From: Paraescarpia echinospica
Taxonomy: Eukaryota; Annelida; Polychaeta; Sabellida; Siboglinidae
Length of the DNA stretch: 64,000 nt
Direction of reading: 5' to 3'
Assembly: GCA_020002185.1 (NCBI GenBank)
Contig: CM034532.1
Coordinates: 44,143,326 to 44,207,325, forward strand
Shown piece after piece: positions 17,278-27,800 of the stretch. The position numbers were made by a program, and so were the translations under genes. Within the stretch, counting starts at the first letter, position 1. Every line of letters begins with the position of its first letter. A model generated the notes under the pieces. The model did not search any database. It was given only the letters and a program-made list of their open reading frames with translations, and was not told where the DNA came from.

Positions 17278-20200
17278 ATGAAACAGCACACGTGTCGTCA
17301 CTGCGGTCTCGTGCTCGATACACATGCCGACATACAACGTCATATAGACCAAACACATTCATCATCAACAACACACGACGATCATGCCTACAGTAAATCG
17401 CCGTCACGAGTGGCGCCATCTAGCGCTACACTGCATCGTTGTGAGAGATGTGCACGTGAGTACACGAGACGTGACAACCTGTTACGTCATATGAAGTCGG
17501 TATGTATGGAAGCGAACGACTCACCCCTACGCAAACGAGCGAGACGCACAGAGCGACCACGTGTGAGTGTCGCGAAGTCGGTATGTATGGAAGCGAACGA
17601 CCCACCCCTATGCAAACGTGCGAGACGCACAGAGCGACCCCGTGTGAGTGTTGCTGACGACGACGACGACGACGACGACCCGATACAACCACCACCCCGA
17701 CTTCCCTTCGCCGATACTCTATCGAGGGAACTACAAGACGTCGTCCGAGATCACTGGTCGACCATCCGAACCCACACGGCTAGAGGACCCGTGCAATCCA
17801 GGTACAATTACAGAGTGTCGACACCGGACACGAGTGTCCTAGAACCGTCACTGAAACGCATGTTCCGTGAACAGACGCATGCGTTTAAGATTAATCTTAG
17901 TTACGGGTTTGTGTTAAGGAACAAGACCACGAACAGGTACAGGTATTATCATTCGTCCTGTAACTGTTGTGGTCGTTACCTTGACGAACCGTGTCTGATC
18001 ACAAACACTGCAGACTTTGATGCGTTTCTGGAACGTATCCGAGAAACAGACGTGCTGCAGTGGGTCATCAATCAGCGTCCGGACAGTCAATGGATATGTG
18101 AGGTGGTCACGAATGTTACCTTCTTCGTCAATCACATCGTACATCATCCGATAGGATGTGTGGACATCACACTGCCGAGATACATCAAACGAATCAAAGC
18201 CGTTATCGGATTGGAAACAGACTTCGTCAACAACACAAAGTTCACCGACAATCTGTGTCTCTTCCGATGTCTGGCTCTGCATCGTGGATGCGACCGATCC
18301 CACCTGGAACCCACTGTGCGGGTACTCTACGCGAAGTACGACCGTGACGAGGTGGCAATGAAAGACTTTGACGGAGTGACGATGGACGATCTCTATCGCG
18401 TCGAGACCACCTTTGAGACCAACGTGTGCGTCTACACGCTCGTCGAACCGGAAAAAGGGGGAAAGGCGACTGCTGAACTCGTACGCCGTTCCTTGTGTCA
18501 CTATCCTGAAACGATGTACATCAATCTTCACGAGACACACTTTTCCTACATACAAGACGTGAACATGTACTGTCATTCGTATCGATGTAGGAAGTGTGGC
18601 GATGCACTATGGAGCCGCGTATTCGAACTAGAACGACACGAGCGTGGGTGTACGGGAGGTGTGCGAAAGATATATTCCGGTGGCGTCTACCATCCGTCGC
18701 CGACAGTCTTCCAGCGATTGGACGACGAAAACATTCACGTTGCCGAATGGTTGCGCTACTATCCGTATCGCGCCACCTTCGACTTCGAGTCCTGGTTCGA
18801 TACATCGCACCTTCCGTCGGACAGTGCCAAGGTCCATTGGGTGGCTCGTCACGTACCGTTGAGTGTGTCCCTGACGAGTAACGTACCCGGATTCGAACAG
18901 GTGCAATGTCTCATCACGGATGGTGACAGCAACAAGTTGGTATCCGACATGATGACCATCCTTCAGAACATGAGCGAAGCAGCCTACGAAGTCATCGTAG
19001 ACAGGTACGAGGGCATCCTACACGAGCTCACAGAGGCTATCAGAACGTGGAACGAACAGGAAGCGTCCGCCGTGGAAGAGGCGGGGGACAACGAGTCACA
19101 GCGACAACCGACCAATCCCTACAAAACTCTCATGGGTCAATTGTACGGTTAGCTTCATCAGTTGCCCGTCATCGGTTTCAACTCGGGCAGGTACGATCTG
19201 AACGTCGTCAAACAGTTCCTGGTACCCTACTTCCTGTCCGAAAAGAAAGCAACAGAGGACGGAGAGGAGGAGGAGAAGGAGGAGGAGGAGACGTTTCACG
19301 TGATCAAACGTGGTAACACGTTTATGTGTCTATCGACTGACAACCTCAAATTCCTCGATATGACTCATTACATTGCCCCGGGATTCTCGTACGACAAGTA
19401 CCTGAAAGCGTACGGTTGTACAGTCACGAAAGGTCACTTCCCGTACGAATACATGGACAGCTTGGAGAGACTCGACGACACCGTTCTACCTCCCAAAGAG
19501 GCCTTCTTCAGTTGTCTGAAGAACGAAGGTATATCCGACGACGACTACACACGATGTCGGAAGGTGTGGCGAGACAACGACATGGAGACTTTGCGAGACT
19601 TTCTCGTCTGGTATAACAACAGAGACGTCGTACCGTTCTTGGAGGCCATCGCCAAACAGTTCGACTTCTACCAACACCGCGGTCTCGACATGTTCAAACA
19701 AGGGATTAGTATACCTGGTTTGACCTTGTCCTACCTGTTCACCTATGTACCGGAGAGGACGTTCTTTACGCTCTTCAACGAGACGAACAAGGACGTCCAC
19801 CAGCTCATCAGAGAGAACATCGTCGGAGGGCCGTCACTCATCTTCACCAGACATCACGAGAAGGGGATCACGAAGATACGTCGTAACGACTACGGTGATG
19901 CGGCTCGAACGTGTCAGTCCATTGTGGGCTACGATGCGAATGCATTGTATCTGTGGTCGATATCACAAGAGATGCCGACTGGATGGTACACGCGGCGACG
20001 GGAAGAGAAGGAGTTCCGACCCGAAGTGGCACAGCCCACAGGTCAGATGGCTGTCGAATGGCTTACGTGGGAGTCCGAACGCACGGGACTCACCATACGT
20101 CATCAGACCAACGGTCGAGAGAAGCGCATCGGTAAACTGTTGGTAGACGGTTGGTGCAGTGAAACGAAGACGGCCTATCAGTTTCACGGATGCTTCTACC

Positions 20201-21657
20201 ACGGGTGTCCGTGCACTGGACGCGAGTTCAACGAGGTCAGTGGGAAACCCATGACGCAACTACTCGCCGAAACACGAAAGAACACAGCCTATCTTCGACA
20301 CTTTGTGAGGGTCGTCGAATTGTGGGAATGCGAGTGGAAGGTCACGAGACGCGATCCGTGCGTACACAAGTTTCTGGACGTTCGCCAACGTCGTCGACAC
20401 GTGCGATGGAAAATGACGTCACAACAGATCCTGACAGGTGTGTGCAACGGTAGCGTGTTCGGTATGATTCAGTGCGACATACGTGTACCGGAGAACCTGC
20501 GCTCACACTTTGCCGAGATGCAGCCCATCTTCAAGAACATTCACCTGACCCGTGATGACCTCGGACCGTTCATGCGTCGCTACGCCGAAGAACACAACAT
20601 CATGACAACTCCGCGACGCATGCTCGTCGGGAGTTATCGAGGGGATAAGATCTTGCTCGCTACACCACTCTTGCGATGGTACCTCGCGCACGGTCTCGAG
20701 GTGACGCACGTCTACCAGGTCATCGAGTACACACCGGTCGCCTGCTTCCGACGATTCGGCGAGGCGGTGTCCACCGCACGTCGCGAAGGAGACGCCCATC
20801 CCGACAAGGCCATGATCGCGGATACCAACAAACTTATGGGCAATTCATCCTACGGGAAATTTATCACCAACGTCGATAAGCACCGCGAGGTCACCTACTG
20901 CACGGAGAAGAGTGCATCGACCGCGATCAACAATCGTCGCTTCCGTCAACTCGACGTCGTCGCTGCCGATGCATACGAGATCGAAATGCACAAACGCACC
21001 GTCAAATACGCACTACCCACACACGTGGGATTCTTCGTGTTGCAGTGGGCCAAACTGCGTATGTTGGAGTTCTACTACGACTTCATGATCAGGTACGTGG
21101 ATCGTCCACTGTTCGAGTACTGCGAAACCGATACGGACAGTGCCTATTTGGCTCTGGCCGGTGAGTCCGTCGACGACCTCGTGACCCCGGCACTACGCGA
21201 CCACTACTATCGTCATCGCTCCGAATGGCTACCGTCCGAATGTTGCGACGATCATCAGAACGACTACGTGCGCTGTCGCCTGGCCGGTCGTCCGTGGAAC
21301 GGTACCGAGACGTGTTGCAAGGAGCGCAAGGCGTACGACAAGAGAACACCGGGTCTCTTCAAGGTCGAATGGTCCGGTGACTGTTTCCTGGGTCTGTGTA
21401 GCAAGACCTACTATTGTTCGGGTACGATCGATAAATACAGCACCAAAGGTCTGAACAAACGACTCAACACCATCGACAAGCAGTCGTTCCTGGACGTGTT
21501 GACCAATCGTTGCAGTGGAAGTGGGAAGAACCGCGGGTTTCGGGTCAATCACTCGTCCGTGCTGACGTACATCCAGGAACGTGCGGCGTTGACCTACTTC
21601 TATGCCAAGCGCGTGGTCAACGAAGACGGAATCACCACGGGGCCGGTGGACGTGTAA
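17278..21657 (+). CDS. polB: Family B DNA polymerase (protein-primed, Polinton/adintovirus type) with one in-frame TAG
   Basis: One frame of 1,459 codons interrupted by a single TAG at 19150-19152. The N-terminus has a C2H2 finger (C6, C9, H22, H27), a C2HC finger (C55, C58, H71, C76), a doubled basic segment KRARRTERPR and a run of eight Asp. An OTU-like patch DNLCLFRCLALH and ETHFSYI follow, then another Cys/His finger. The exonuclease shows FDFES (about codon 501) and GFNSGRYDLN (about 634), with the stop between them. The polymerase shows motif A YDANALYLWS (about 885), motif B NKLMGNSSYGKF (about 1184), motif C DTDS (about 1285) and the element-typical KAYDKRTPGLFKVEW. All polymerase catalytic motifs are intact. 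It would copy the element from a protein primer. The stop may be a real nonsense mutation or a sequence error. Confidence 0.96.
17494..17655 (+). repeat. 81-bp tandem duplication inside the PolB gene
   Basis: Two near-identical 81-base units encode a 27-residue segment with KRARRTERPRVSVA, a likely nuclear localisation signal. The second unit is directly followed by a GAC repeat encoding Asp residues. Confidence 0.9.
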
Positions 21658-21678
21658 TGCCGAACCACTGCTGACACG

Positions 21679-21720
21679 ATGAGGAAATGCGCCCCTACGT
21701 CAGTTGGGGTTATAGGCGCC
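21679..21720 (+). repeat. Post-gene element, copy 2 (GAGGAAATGCGCCCCTAC...TATAGGCGCC)
   Basis: About 22 bases after the PolB stop; same core as at 16995-17037, with a different middle. A run of 16 A follows near 21760. Confidence 0.6.
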
Positions 21721-21820
21721 TCTAGCTGTCATGCGGTTAGTAGGCGGAGACACACGAAAAAAAAAAAAAAAGATAACACTATTTAGTCAGATGCCACACA
21801 ATCGATAGTCATAACGTAGC

Positions 21821-22000
21821 ATGTCACGGACGGGAACGCTTGTAGCTGTAACACTAGTGGGAATACTCGGTCTGTATCTGTACGTCTTGTACGTCTTGTT
21901 CCGCGATCCCTTCCTTCGTTGGTGTGGTGGAGGTGTCGTCGTCGCAACTAACAGCACAGTGGTCAACGCGACATTGTCGAACACCACCGGTGACTACTAG
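21821..22000 (+). CDS. Small single-pass membrane protein, 59 residues
   Basis: ATG at 21821 and stop TAG directly abutting the ATPase ATG at 22001. After five residues there is one hydrophobic segment (LVAVTLVGILGLYLYVLYVL), then RDPF, a Cys-Gly turn and a short tail with three N-glycosylation sequons (NST, NAT, NTT). Type and topology suggest a tail outside or in the lumen. No family is recognised. The exact head-to-tail junction with the ATPase and the matching codon use support it being real. It could be a virion membrane or viroporin-like protein, which is inference. Confidence 0.6.
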   Translation: MSRTGTLVAVTLVGILGLYLYVLYVLFRDPFLRWCGGGVVVATNSTVVNATLSNTTGDY

Positions 22001-22618
22001 ATGGACACGCGATGGAAACACCCCTTCACCTGTATCGTTGCGGGCCCGACGGGATGCGGTAAGACCACGTTCGTGATGCGTCTGCTACGTCACGCCACAA
22101 CGATGATCGATCCGCCTCCAGAGAAGATCACGTGGTGTTACGGTGTATGGCAGAGTGCCTACGTTGACAACGACCTGGTACGATTCGAGGAAGGCTTACC
22201 GAGCGGTGCGTTCGACGCATCGACACGTAACCTCGTGGTCATCGATGATCTGATGGCAGAAACAGACGAACGGGTCACGACCTTGTTCACAAAAAAGAGT
22301 CATCACCAGAACACGTCCGTACTGTATCTCGTGCAGAACCTGTTTCCGAAGAACAAGGAGAGTCGTACGATCAGTCTGAACGCACACTACATGGTGATCT
22401 TCAAGAATCCTCGTGACGCGTCACAGATCGGACACTTGGCACGACAGATGTATCCGGGTCGCCTGAAGTTTGTACAGGAAGCGTTCCGAGACGCCACGTC
22501 ACTCCCGTACGGTTATCTCCTCGTCGATCTGAAACAGGGCACGCTCGACGATATGCGTCTGCGCACGGGTGTCCTTCCGGACGACAGTGTCCAGTACGTG
22601 TACCAACCCAAGGTATAA
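22001..22618 (+). CDS. FtsK/HerA (A32-like) DNA-packaging ATPase
   Basis: 205 residues. RWKHPFTCIVAGPTGCGKTTF contains a P-loop (GPTGCGKT); LVVIDDLMAE is Walker B with acidic pair; SVLYLVQNLF is the sensor strand with Gln; RTISLNAHYMVIFKNPRD and PYGYLLVDLKQ are hallmark segments of the packaging ATPase of Polintons and adintoviruses. It would pump element DNA into capsids. It follows the small membrane protein without a gap and precedes the pX-like gene, the order of a virion-assembly module. Length and motifs are complete, with no breaks seen. Confidence 0.94.
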   Translation: MDTRWKHPFTCIVAGPTGCGKTTFVMRLLRHATTMIDPPPEKITWCYGVWQSAYVDNDLVRFEEGLPSGAFDASTRNLVVIDDLMAETDERVTTLFTKKSHHQNTSVLYLVQNLFPKNKESRTISLNAHYMVIFKNPRDASQIGHLARQMYPGRLKFVQEAFRDATSLPYGYLLVDLKQGTLDDMRLRTGVLPDDSVQYVYQPKV

Positions 22619-22674
22619 GACGTCCGCGTAGCACCTCGTTCCTTCAGTCGCAGCATGCTCGTGAAGACAACAGC

Positions 22675-23046
22675 ATGTCCGAACTCGTGAAGAAACACAT
22701 CCTCTGCATACAGACGCTAAACAGATACAAGAGCACGAAATTGAGACGAGCCATCATCAGAAACGCCGACGCCGATCTGTTGTGTGCACTAGCCGAGTGT
22801 GCCTACAACATATTGAAGAAGAACTTGCCCTTGACCGACGCGCAGAGACGTGCTCTGAACGTGTACAAAACAAACCTACGTGCTTTGGCACAGAGAGACG
22901 CACCTGCAGCGAGGAGACGTCGCATCTTGCTACGGGGTAACAACCAGGGCGGAAGAGGACAGACCGGTGGTTTCCTGTCGGCACTGCTGGCACCTTTGGC
23001 AGGTGCGGTCTTGCTACCCTTGCTAAAACAGGTGCTACTCAAGTAG
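22675..23046 (+). CDS. pX-like core / membrane-active virion protein
   Basis: 123 residues: a helical N-terminal part (ADLLCALAECAYNILK), a basic middle with a cluster RRRRILLRG, and a C-terminal hydrophobic segment GGFLSALLAPLAGAVLLPL. A basic middle followed by a GGFL-type hydrophobic tail is the arrangement seen in the adenovirus minor core protein X and in its proposed adintovirus counterparts, which occur next to the packaging ATPase. Spacing to the ATPase stop is 56 bases and to the next gene 6 bases. Homology to protein X is suggestive rather than proven, but the family is widespread in animal Polinton-like elements. Confidence 0.75.
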   Translation: MSELVKKHILCIQTLNRYKSTKLRRAIIRNADADLLCALAECAYNILKKNLPLTDAQRRALNVYKTNLRALAQRDAPAARRRRILLRGNNQGGRGQTGGFLSALLAPLAGAVLLPLLKQVLLK

Positions 23047-23052
23047 ACAACG

Positions 23053-23680
23053 ATGGAACACGTACGGAAGATGGCCTTGGTAGATCCACGACTGTTGGAC
23101 AGTCTACGCGCACCAGCACCGACGGATACCCTAGGACGCAAAGTACAGGTACTCGACGACGAGATGAAAGTCATACTCGACAGACAAGATCTCACCGACG
23201 GTGACAAGGTCGTCATGTATAATCAAGTGTTGCAACGCTACAACGCGTTGTCCGATCGACGCACGCGCGAACCGATACGCGTGACAACGGTCAACAAGGA
23301 CACGTCCCCGGTGGTCACGGCAGCGGCGGTGGTGGCGGGAACTAATACGGATCCGACCCCACCGGAGGTGGGGGTGGAAGCGGAAGTCATCGACAGTGTT
23401 CCCAAACGCCTCCAGGCCAAAGCCAGACGACTGATGGAACGTCTGAAACGAGACGTCGCGTGGAATGCGCGCGGAGAGCGCATGAACAAAGGCGTAGCGG
23501 TACCCGGAAGTAACGTGGTGGACCTCGTGAACGATTTGTTGCGTCATCGCAAGACCATCGGTTCTCCAACGGGGTGGGAGGTGTTTGTGCATCAACTCCG
23601 TGACATGAATCTACCCATGGAGTTGGTGGGTAACGAGGCCAGGAGACTGGCTATTCGACAGGAACAAAGGAAGCGTACCA
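23053..23680 (+). CDS. Partial LVDPR-motif virion-like protein, cut by the scaffold gap
   Basis: About 209 codons are visible from the ATG six bases after the previous stop to the first N at 23681. Features are KMALVDPRLLDSL near the start, a helix with LDDEMKVILDR and VVMYNQVLQRY, a Val/Ala/Pro-rich linker, and a second region with RLKRDVAWNARGE and PGSNVVDLVNDLLRHRK. The same protein type sits after the pX-like gene in other animal Polinton/adintovirus elements; its function is not known to me, probably virion-related. The 3' end is unknown, and the reading frame after the gap does not belong to it. Confidence 0.75.
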
Positions 23681-24680
23681 NNNNNNNNNNNNNNNNNNNN
23701 NNNNNNNNNNNNNNNNNNNNNNNNNNNNNNNNNNNNNNNNNNNNNNNNNNNNNNNNNNNNNNNNNNNNNNNNNNNNNNNNNNNNNNNNNNNNNNNNNNNN
23801 NNNNNNNNNNNNNNNNNNNNNNNNNNNNNNNNNNNNNNNNNNNNNNNNNNNNNNNNNNNNNNNNNNNNNNNNNNNNNNNNNNNNNNNNNNNNNNNNNNNN
23901 NNNNNNNNNNNNNNNNNNNNNNNNNNNNNNNNNNNNNNNNNNNNNNNNNNNNNNNNNNNNNNNNNNNNNNNNNNNNNNNNNNNNNNNNNNNNNNNNNNNN
24001 NNNNNNNNNNNNNNNNNNNNNNNNNNNNNNNNNNNNNNNNNNNNNNNNNNNNNNNNNNNNNNNNNNNNNNNNNNNNNNNNNNNNNNNNNNNNNNNNNNNN
24101 NNNNNNNNNNNNNNNNNNNNNNNNNNNNNNNNNNNNNNNNNNNNNNNNNNNNNNNNNNNNNNNNNNNNNNNNNNNNNNNNNNNNNNNNNNNNNNNNNNNN
24201 NNNNNNNNNNNNNNNNNNNNNNNNNNNNNNNNNNNNNNNNNNNNNNNNNNNNNNNNNNNNNNNNNNNNNNNNNNNNNNNNNNNNNNNNNNNNNNNNNNNN
24301 NNNNNNNNNNNNNNNNNNNNNNNNNNNNNNNNNNNNNNNNNNNNNNNNNNNNNNNNNNNNNNNNNNNNNNNNNNNNNNNNNNNNNNNNNNNNNNNNNNNN
24401 NNNNNNNNNNNNNNNNNNNNNNNNNNNNNNNNNNNNNNNNNNNNNNNNNNNNNNNNNNNNNNNNNNNNNNNNNNNNNNNNNNNNNNNNNNNNNNNNNNNN
24501 NNNNNNNNNNNNNNNNNNNNNNNNNNNNNNNNNNNNNNNNNNNNNNNNNNNNNNNNNNNNNNNNNNNNNNNNNNNNNNNNNNNNNNNNNNNNNNNNNNNN
24601 NNNNNNNNNNNNNNNNNNNNNNNNNNNNNNNNNNNNNNNNNNNNNNNNNNNNNNNNNNNNNNNNNNNNNNNNNNNNNNNN
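23681..24680. other. Scaffold gap, exactly 1000 N
   Basis: A round-number run of N marks an assembly join of unknown true size between the viral element and ARFGEF3. The missing capsid-side genes and the last ARFGEF3 exons may lie here. Confidence 0.99.
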
Positions 24681-24852
24681 AGGTGTCAGCCACCATCTGT
24701 CTGAGACTACGGTCTCGCCTCAATGTGGGGACGTCATCGTGTGTCACTTGCAGGAAGACAAGCACCTGAGTGGACAAGATGTCAGCGAGACTTGGCCCCT
24801 CATGCTCCAGGTACAGGTCCACATAGGCCTTGCAGATCTCATCAAAGCCTCC
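24681..24852 (-). CDS. ARFGEF3: ARFGEF3 exon 17 in window (truncated by gap)
   Basis: Acceptor TTATAG before 24852; encodes GGFDEICKAYVDLYLEHEGP and runs open into the N run. Confidence 0.8.
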
Positions 24853-27800
24853 CTATAACATCAAAGTGATTGTGTATCTTTATCTTCCAAACAGTCCTAT
24901 ATACGGGGACCATCATCTCCAAGAACCAGGTTGCGTCTAACCAAAACAATATACATTTTTCTAACTTCCTATCTAAACACACAAGGCATGGTAGCAGAGT
25001 CTGTAGGACATCACTTTCTCCATATTACAACAATTAAAAAATATGGGCAATCTTGACCTCATTGCCTCAGTTCACTCAGCTGTAGAAATGGGTACCTGTC
25101 TGTAGACATTGGCAGATGTATGGAAACAAATAATATTGTGCAGTAATTGCAGCATGGCTGAATGTTTCCTGGAGATACGCTTTACCTGTAAGTGTGTATA
25201 GTCTCACCTTTAGCATGTGCACAAATGTGTGCACGTGTTCATCAATGTGTGCGCACGGGTATGCGGAAGAGGGGTCACTAGCAAGCATGTCTTTGATGTT
25301 GTCGATACAAAGGCCATCCTGGTGTGCACAGATCTCGAGCAGGGCGTGCATGTAGACGGTCAGACTGACTGCAGTCAGTTTGTACAGGTTGGCCGCAGTG
25401 TTCGCGTGGGCCACCTTCTGTAGCAGGAACTTGAGGCCGGGCCGAGTGTCGAAGTCCCGCGTCACACAGTACGAGTCCCACAAACAGCCCAGGAGCACGT
25501 CAACACAGCGGGCTGACATACAGCTCAACATGCCTGGAACACACAGACAGCTCAACATGCCTGGAACACATTGACAGCTCAACATGCCTGGAACACAGAC
25601 AGCTCAACATGCTTGGAACATACACACACAGCTCAACATGCTGGGAACACTCAGACAGCTCAACATGCCTGGAACACACAGACAGCTCAAAATGTTTGGA
25701 ACACACAGATAGCTCAACATGCCTGGGACACAGACAGCTCAACTTGACTGGAACACACAAACAGCTCAACATGCCTGGAATACAGAGACAGCTCAACATG
25801 CCAGGAATATACACAGTTCAAAATGCCTGGAACACACAGACAGCTCAACACACCTGGGACACAGTCAGCTCAACATGCCTCAAACACATATATTATTATT
25901 ATATTATATTAGTTATATTCAAACTTTCCCATTCTACTCATGTCCCATAGTGACCGAAAGAGAAAGTTCTACCTGGAAACTTCATGTCCTGAATAAGGTC
26001 AACTCCATCGTTGCCATTGGTGGCGCCACCATCTGCCCGCTGTCCACCACTAGGGGGTACGGCTGCTATTACGCTGCGCTCACAGGTGACGGTGTTTGAT
26101 GTGCCATGAAGTAGAAGAGTTGCGACAGTTTGCATGAGGAGCTGGTGTGAGATCAGTCCAACCACTACACTGCTAAATGACACCCTGCATCAAGAGGAGA
26201 AACATTTAACGTTGAAATCAGAGTTAAATTATTGTTTTATCTGATTTTTTTAAAGAAAGTGTCTGTACAACATTAACAATATTTATGTCATCATACTTGA
26301 TACCATTTGTCACTTTCACATTGATATGTTATTCAATAAATTATGCTTTTTGTAAAATTACAAGTTGTCCAGCCAGTGAAATGATAAACGTCTGGCACGC
26401 GGATATAATTTTATGTCTTTTGCACCGTTTTATTATATAATTGCATATTATGTGAAAAAAAGTTTATATGGAGCATGCTGATTCACTAGAAATTTGTAAT
26501 ACAAGGTAGTATTGTTCTTACTTTCCTCTAATTATGAAATTAACATGTCACACCAATGGCGTATAACAACAAACTTTGGCTGTATAGTGTGTACACTACA
26601 TACAAACAGGTACATCTACTGATACAAATGCATACATGTTTGAATATGCATTAATATTTTTTGTTATTTTATTTTGCATATATTTTCATATGGAAATAGC
26701 TTTTCATTGATAGTTTGACTGATTGGTTGATCATGTGATCAATTGACTGATTGATCAGACCCTGTGCACAATGACCCACCTAGTCAGCCTGTTGTCAGCA
26801 CGAGTGTCGCCCTCTGTGGGAGGGTGGATGAGAAACACATATGATTGGTTCTCATCAAGGGCAGTGTCCAGGGGTGACCTTTCACCCTGTTGATTCTCAA
26901 GAAGAAACACCTGCAGCATACAGAGCATGAGACGTGATAATATCTGAATGAAGTGATGGGTCAAGTTGCTCAAGGCACTGTACACTTAATTTCCTGGCAA
27001 ACATGTTCATTCGAACACATCTCGACTTCTCTAGGAAGCATTCAGCCATGCCACAATTACTGCGCAAAGACCATTCAAACACAAACATCCACCACTGTCT
27101 GTAGCCAGGTACTCATTCATACAGCTGGATAAACTGGAGCAATGTAGAGTGAACAAATTTGCCCAATGTTCAAAATGGGAGCAGGAGGAGTCAAACCCGG
27201 GTTCTCTTGATTGAGAGCCTGATGCTCTGCCTACTATGCTACAGTGCCCTTGTAATGTAGGTCAGACAATACGGTTAATTACACAATCAGACAGCGGAAA
27301 CCATAAATCCAACAGCAAGCAGGCCAGACTGTTTATGATATTATTACACACGCATGCAATATTCTCTACCCAGTATCAGGGTGACGTTATGACTTCATAA
27401 TCAGATGTGTGCAGAACAGGTTTGGTTGAAACCACCATGATATGGTAATTGTGTGCAACTGACCTTTTGCAAATATGGCATATAGCTGTTACAACCATTT
27501 ACTTACATGAAATGAATTTATTATTACGTGTAACAATTCCCAAATGTATTGGCATGTGTGACATTTTGACATTCACCTGATGTGTGAGGTTACACATGTA
27601 TTGACATGTAAGACAGGTGTGTTGACACATAAGACAGGTGTGTTGGCTCTCACCTGGTGTGTGACTTGATGGGTGTGTTGACACTCATCTGGTGTGCAAG
27701 GTGACAGGTGCATTGGCTCTCACCTGGTGTGTGAGATGAAAGGTGTATTGACACTCACACGGTGTGCAAGGTGACAGGTGTGTTGACACTCACCTGGTGT

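Noticed and set aside
17914..18576. 220-codon minus-strand frame
   Set aside because: Antisense shadow of PolB.
23053..24858. A single 601-codon frame crossing the gap
   Set aside because: Runs of N were read as open; the part after the gap is antisense to an ARFGEF3 exon.
27177..27249. Functional tRNA gene
   Set aside because: A and B boxes are present but the acceptor stem is poorly paired; treated as tRNA-derived repeat.
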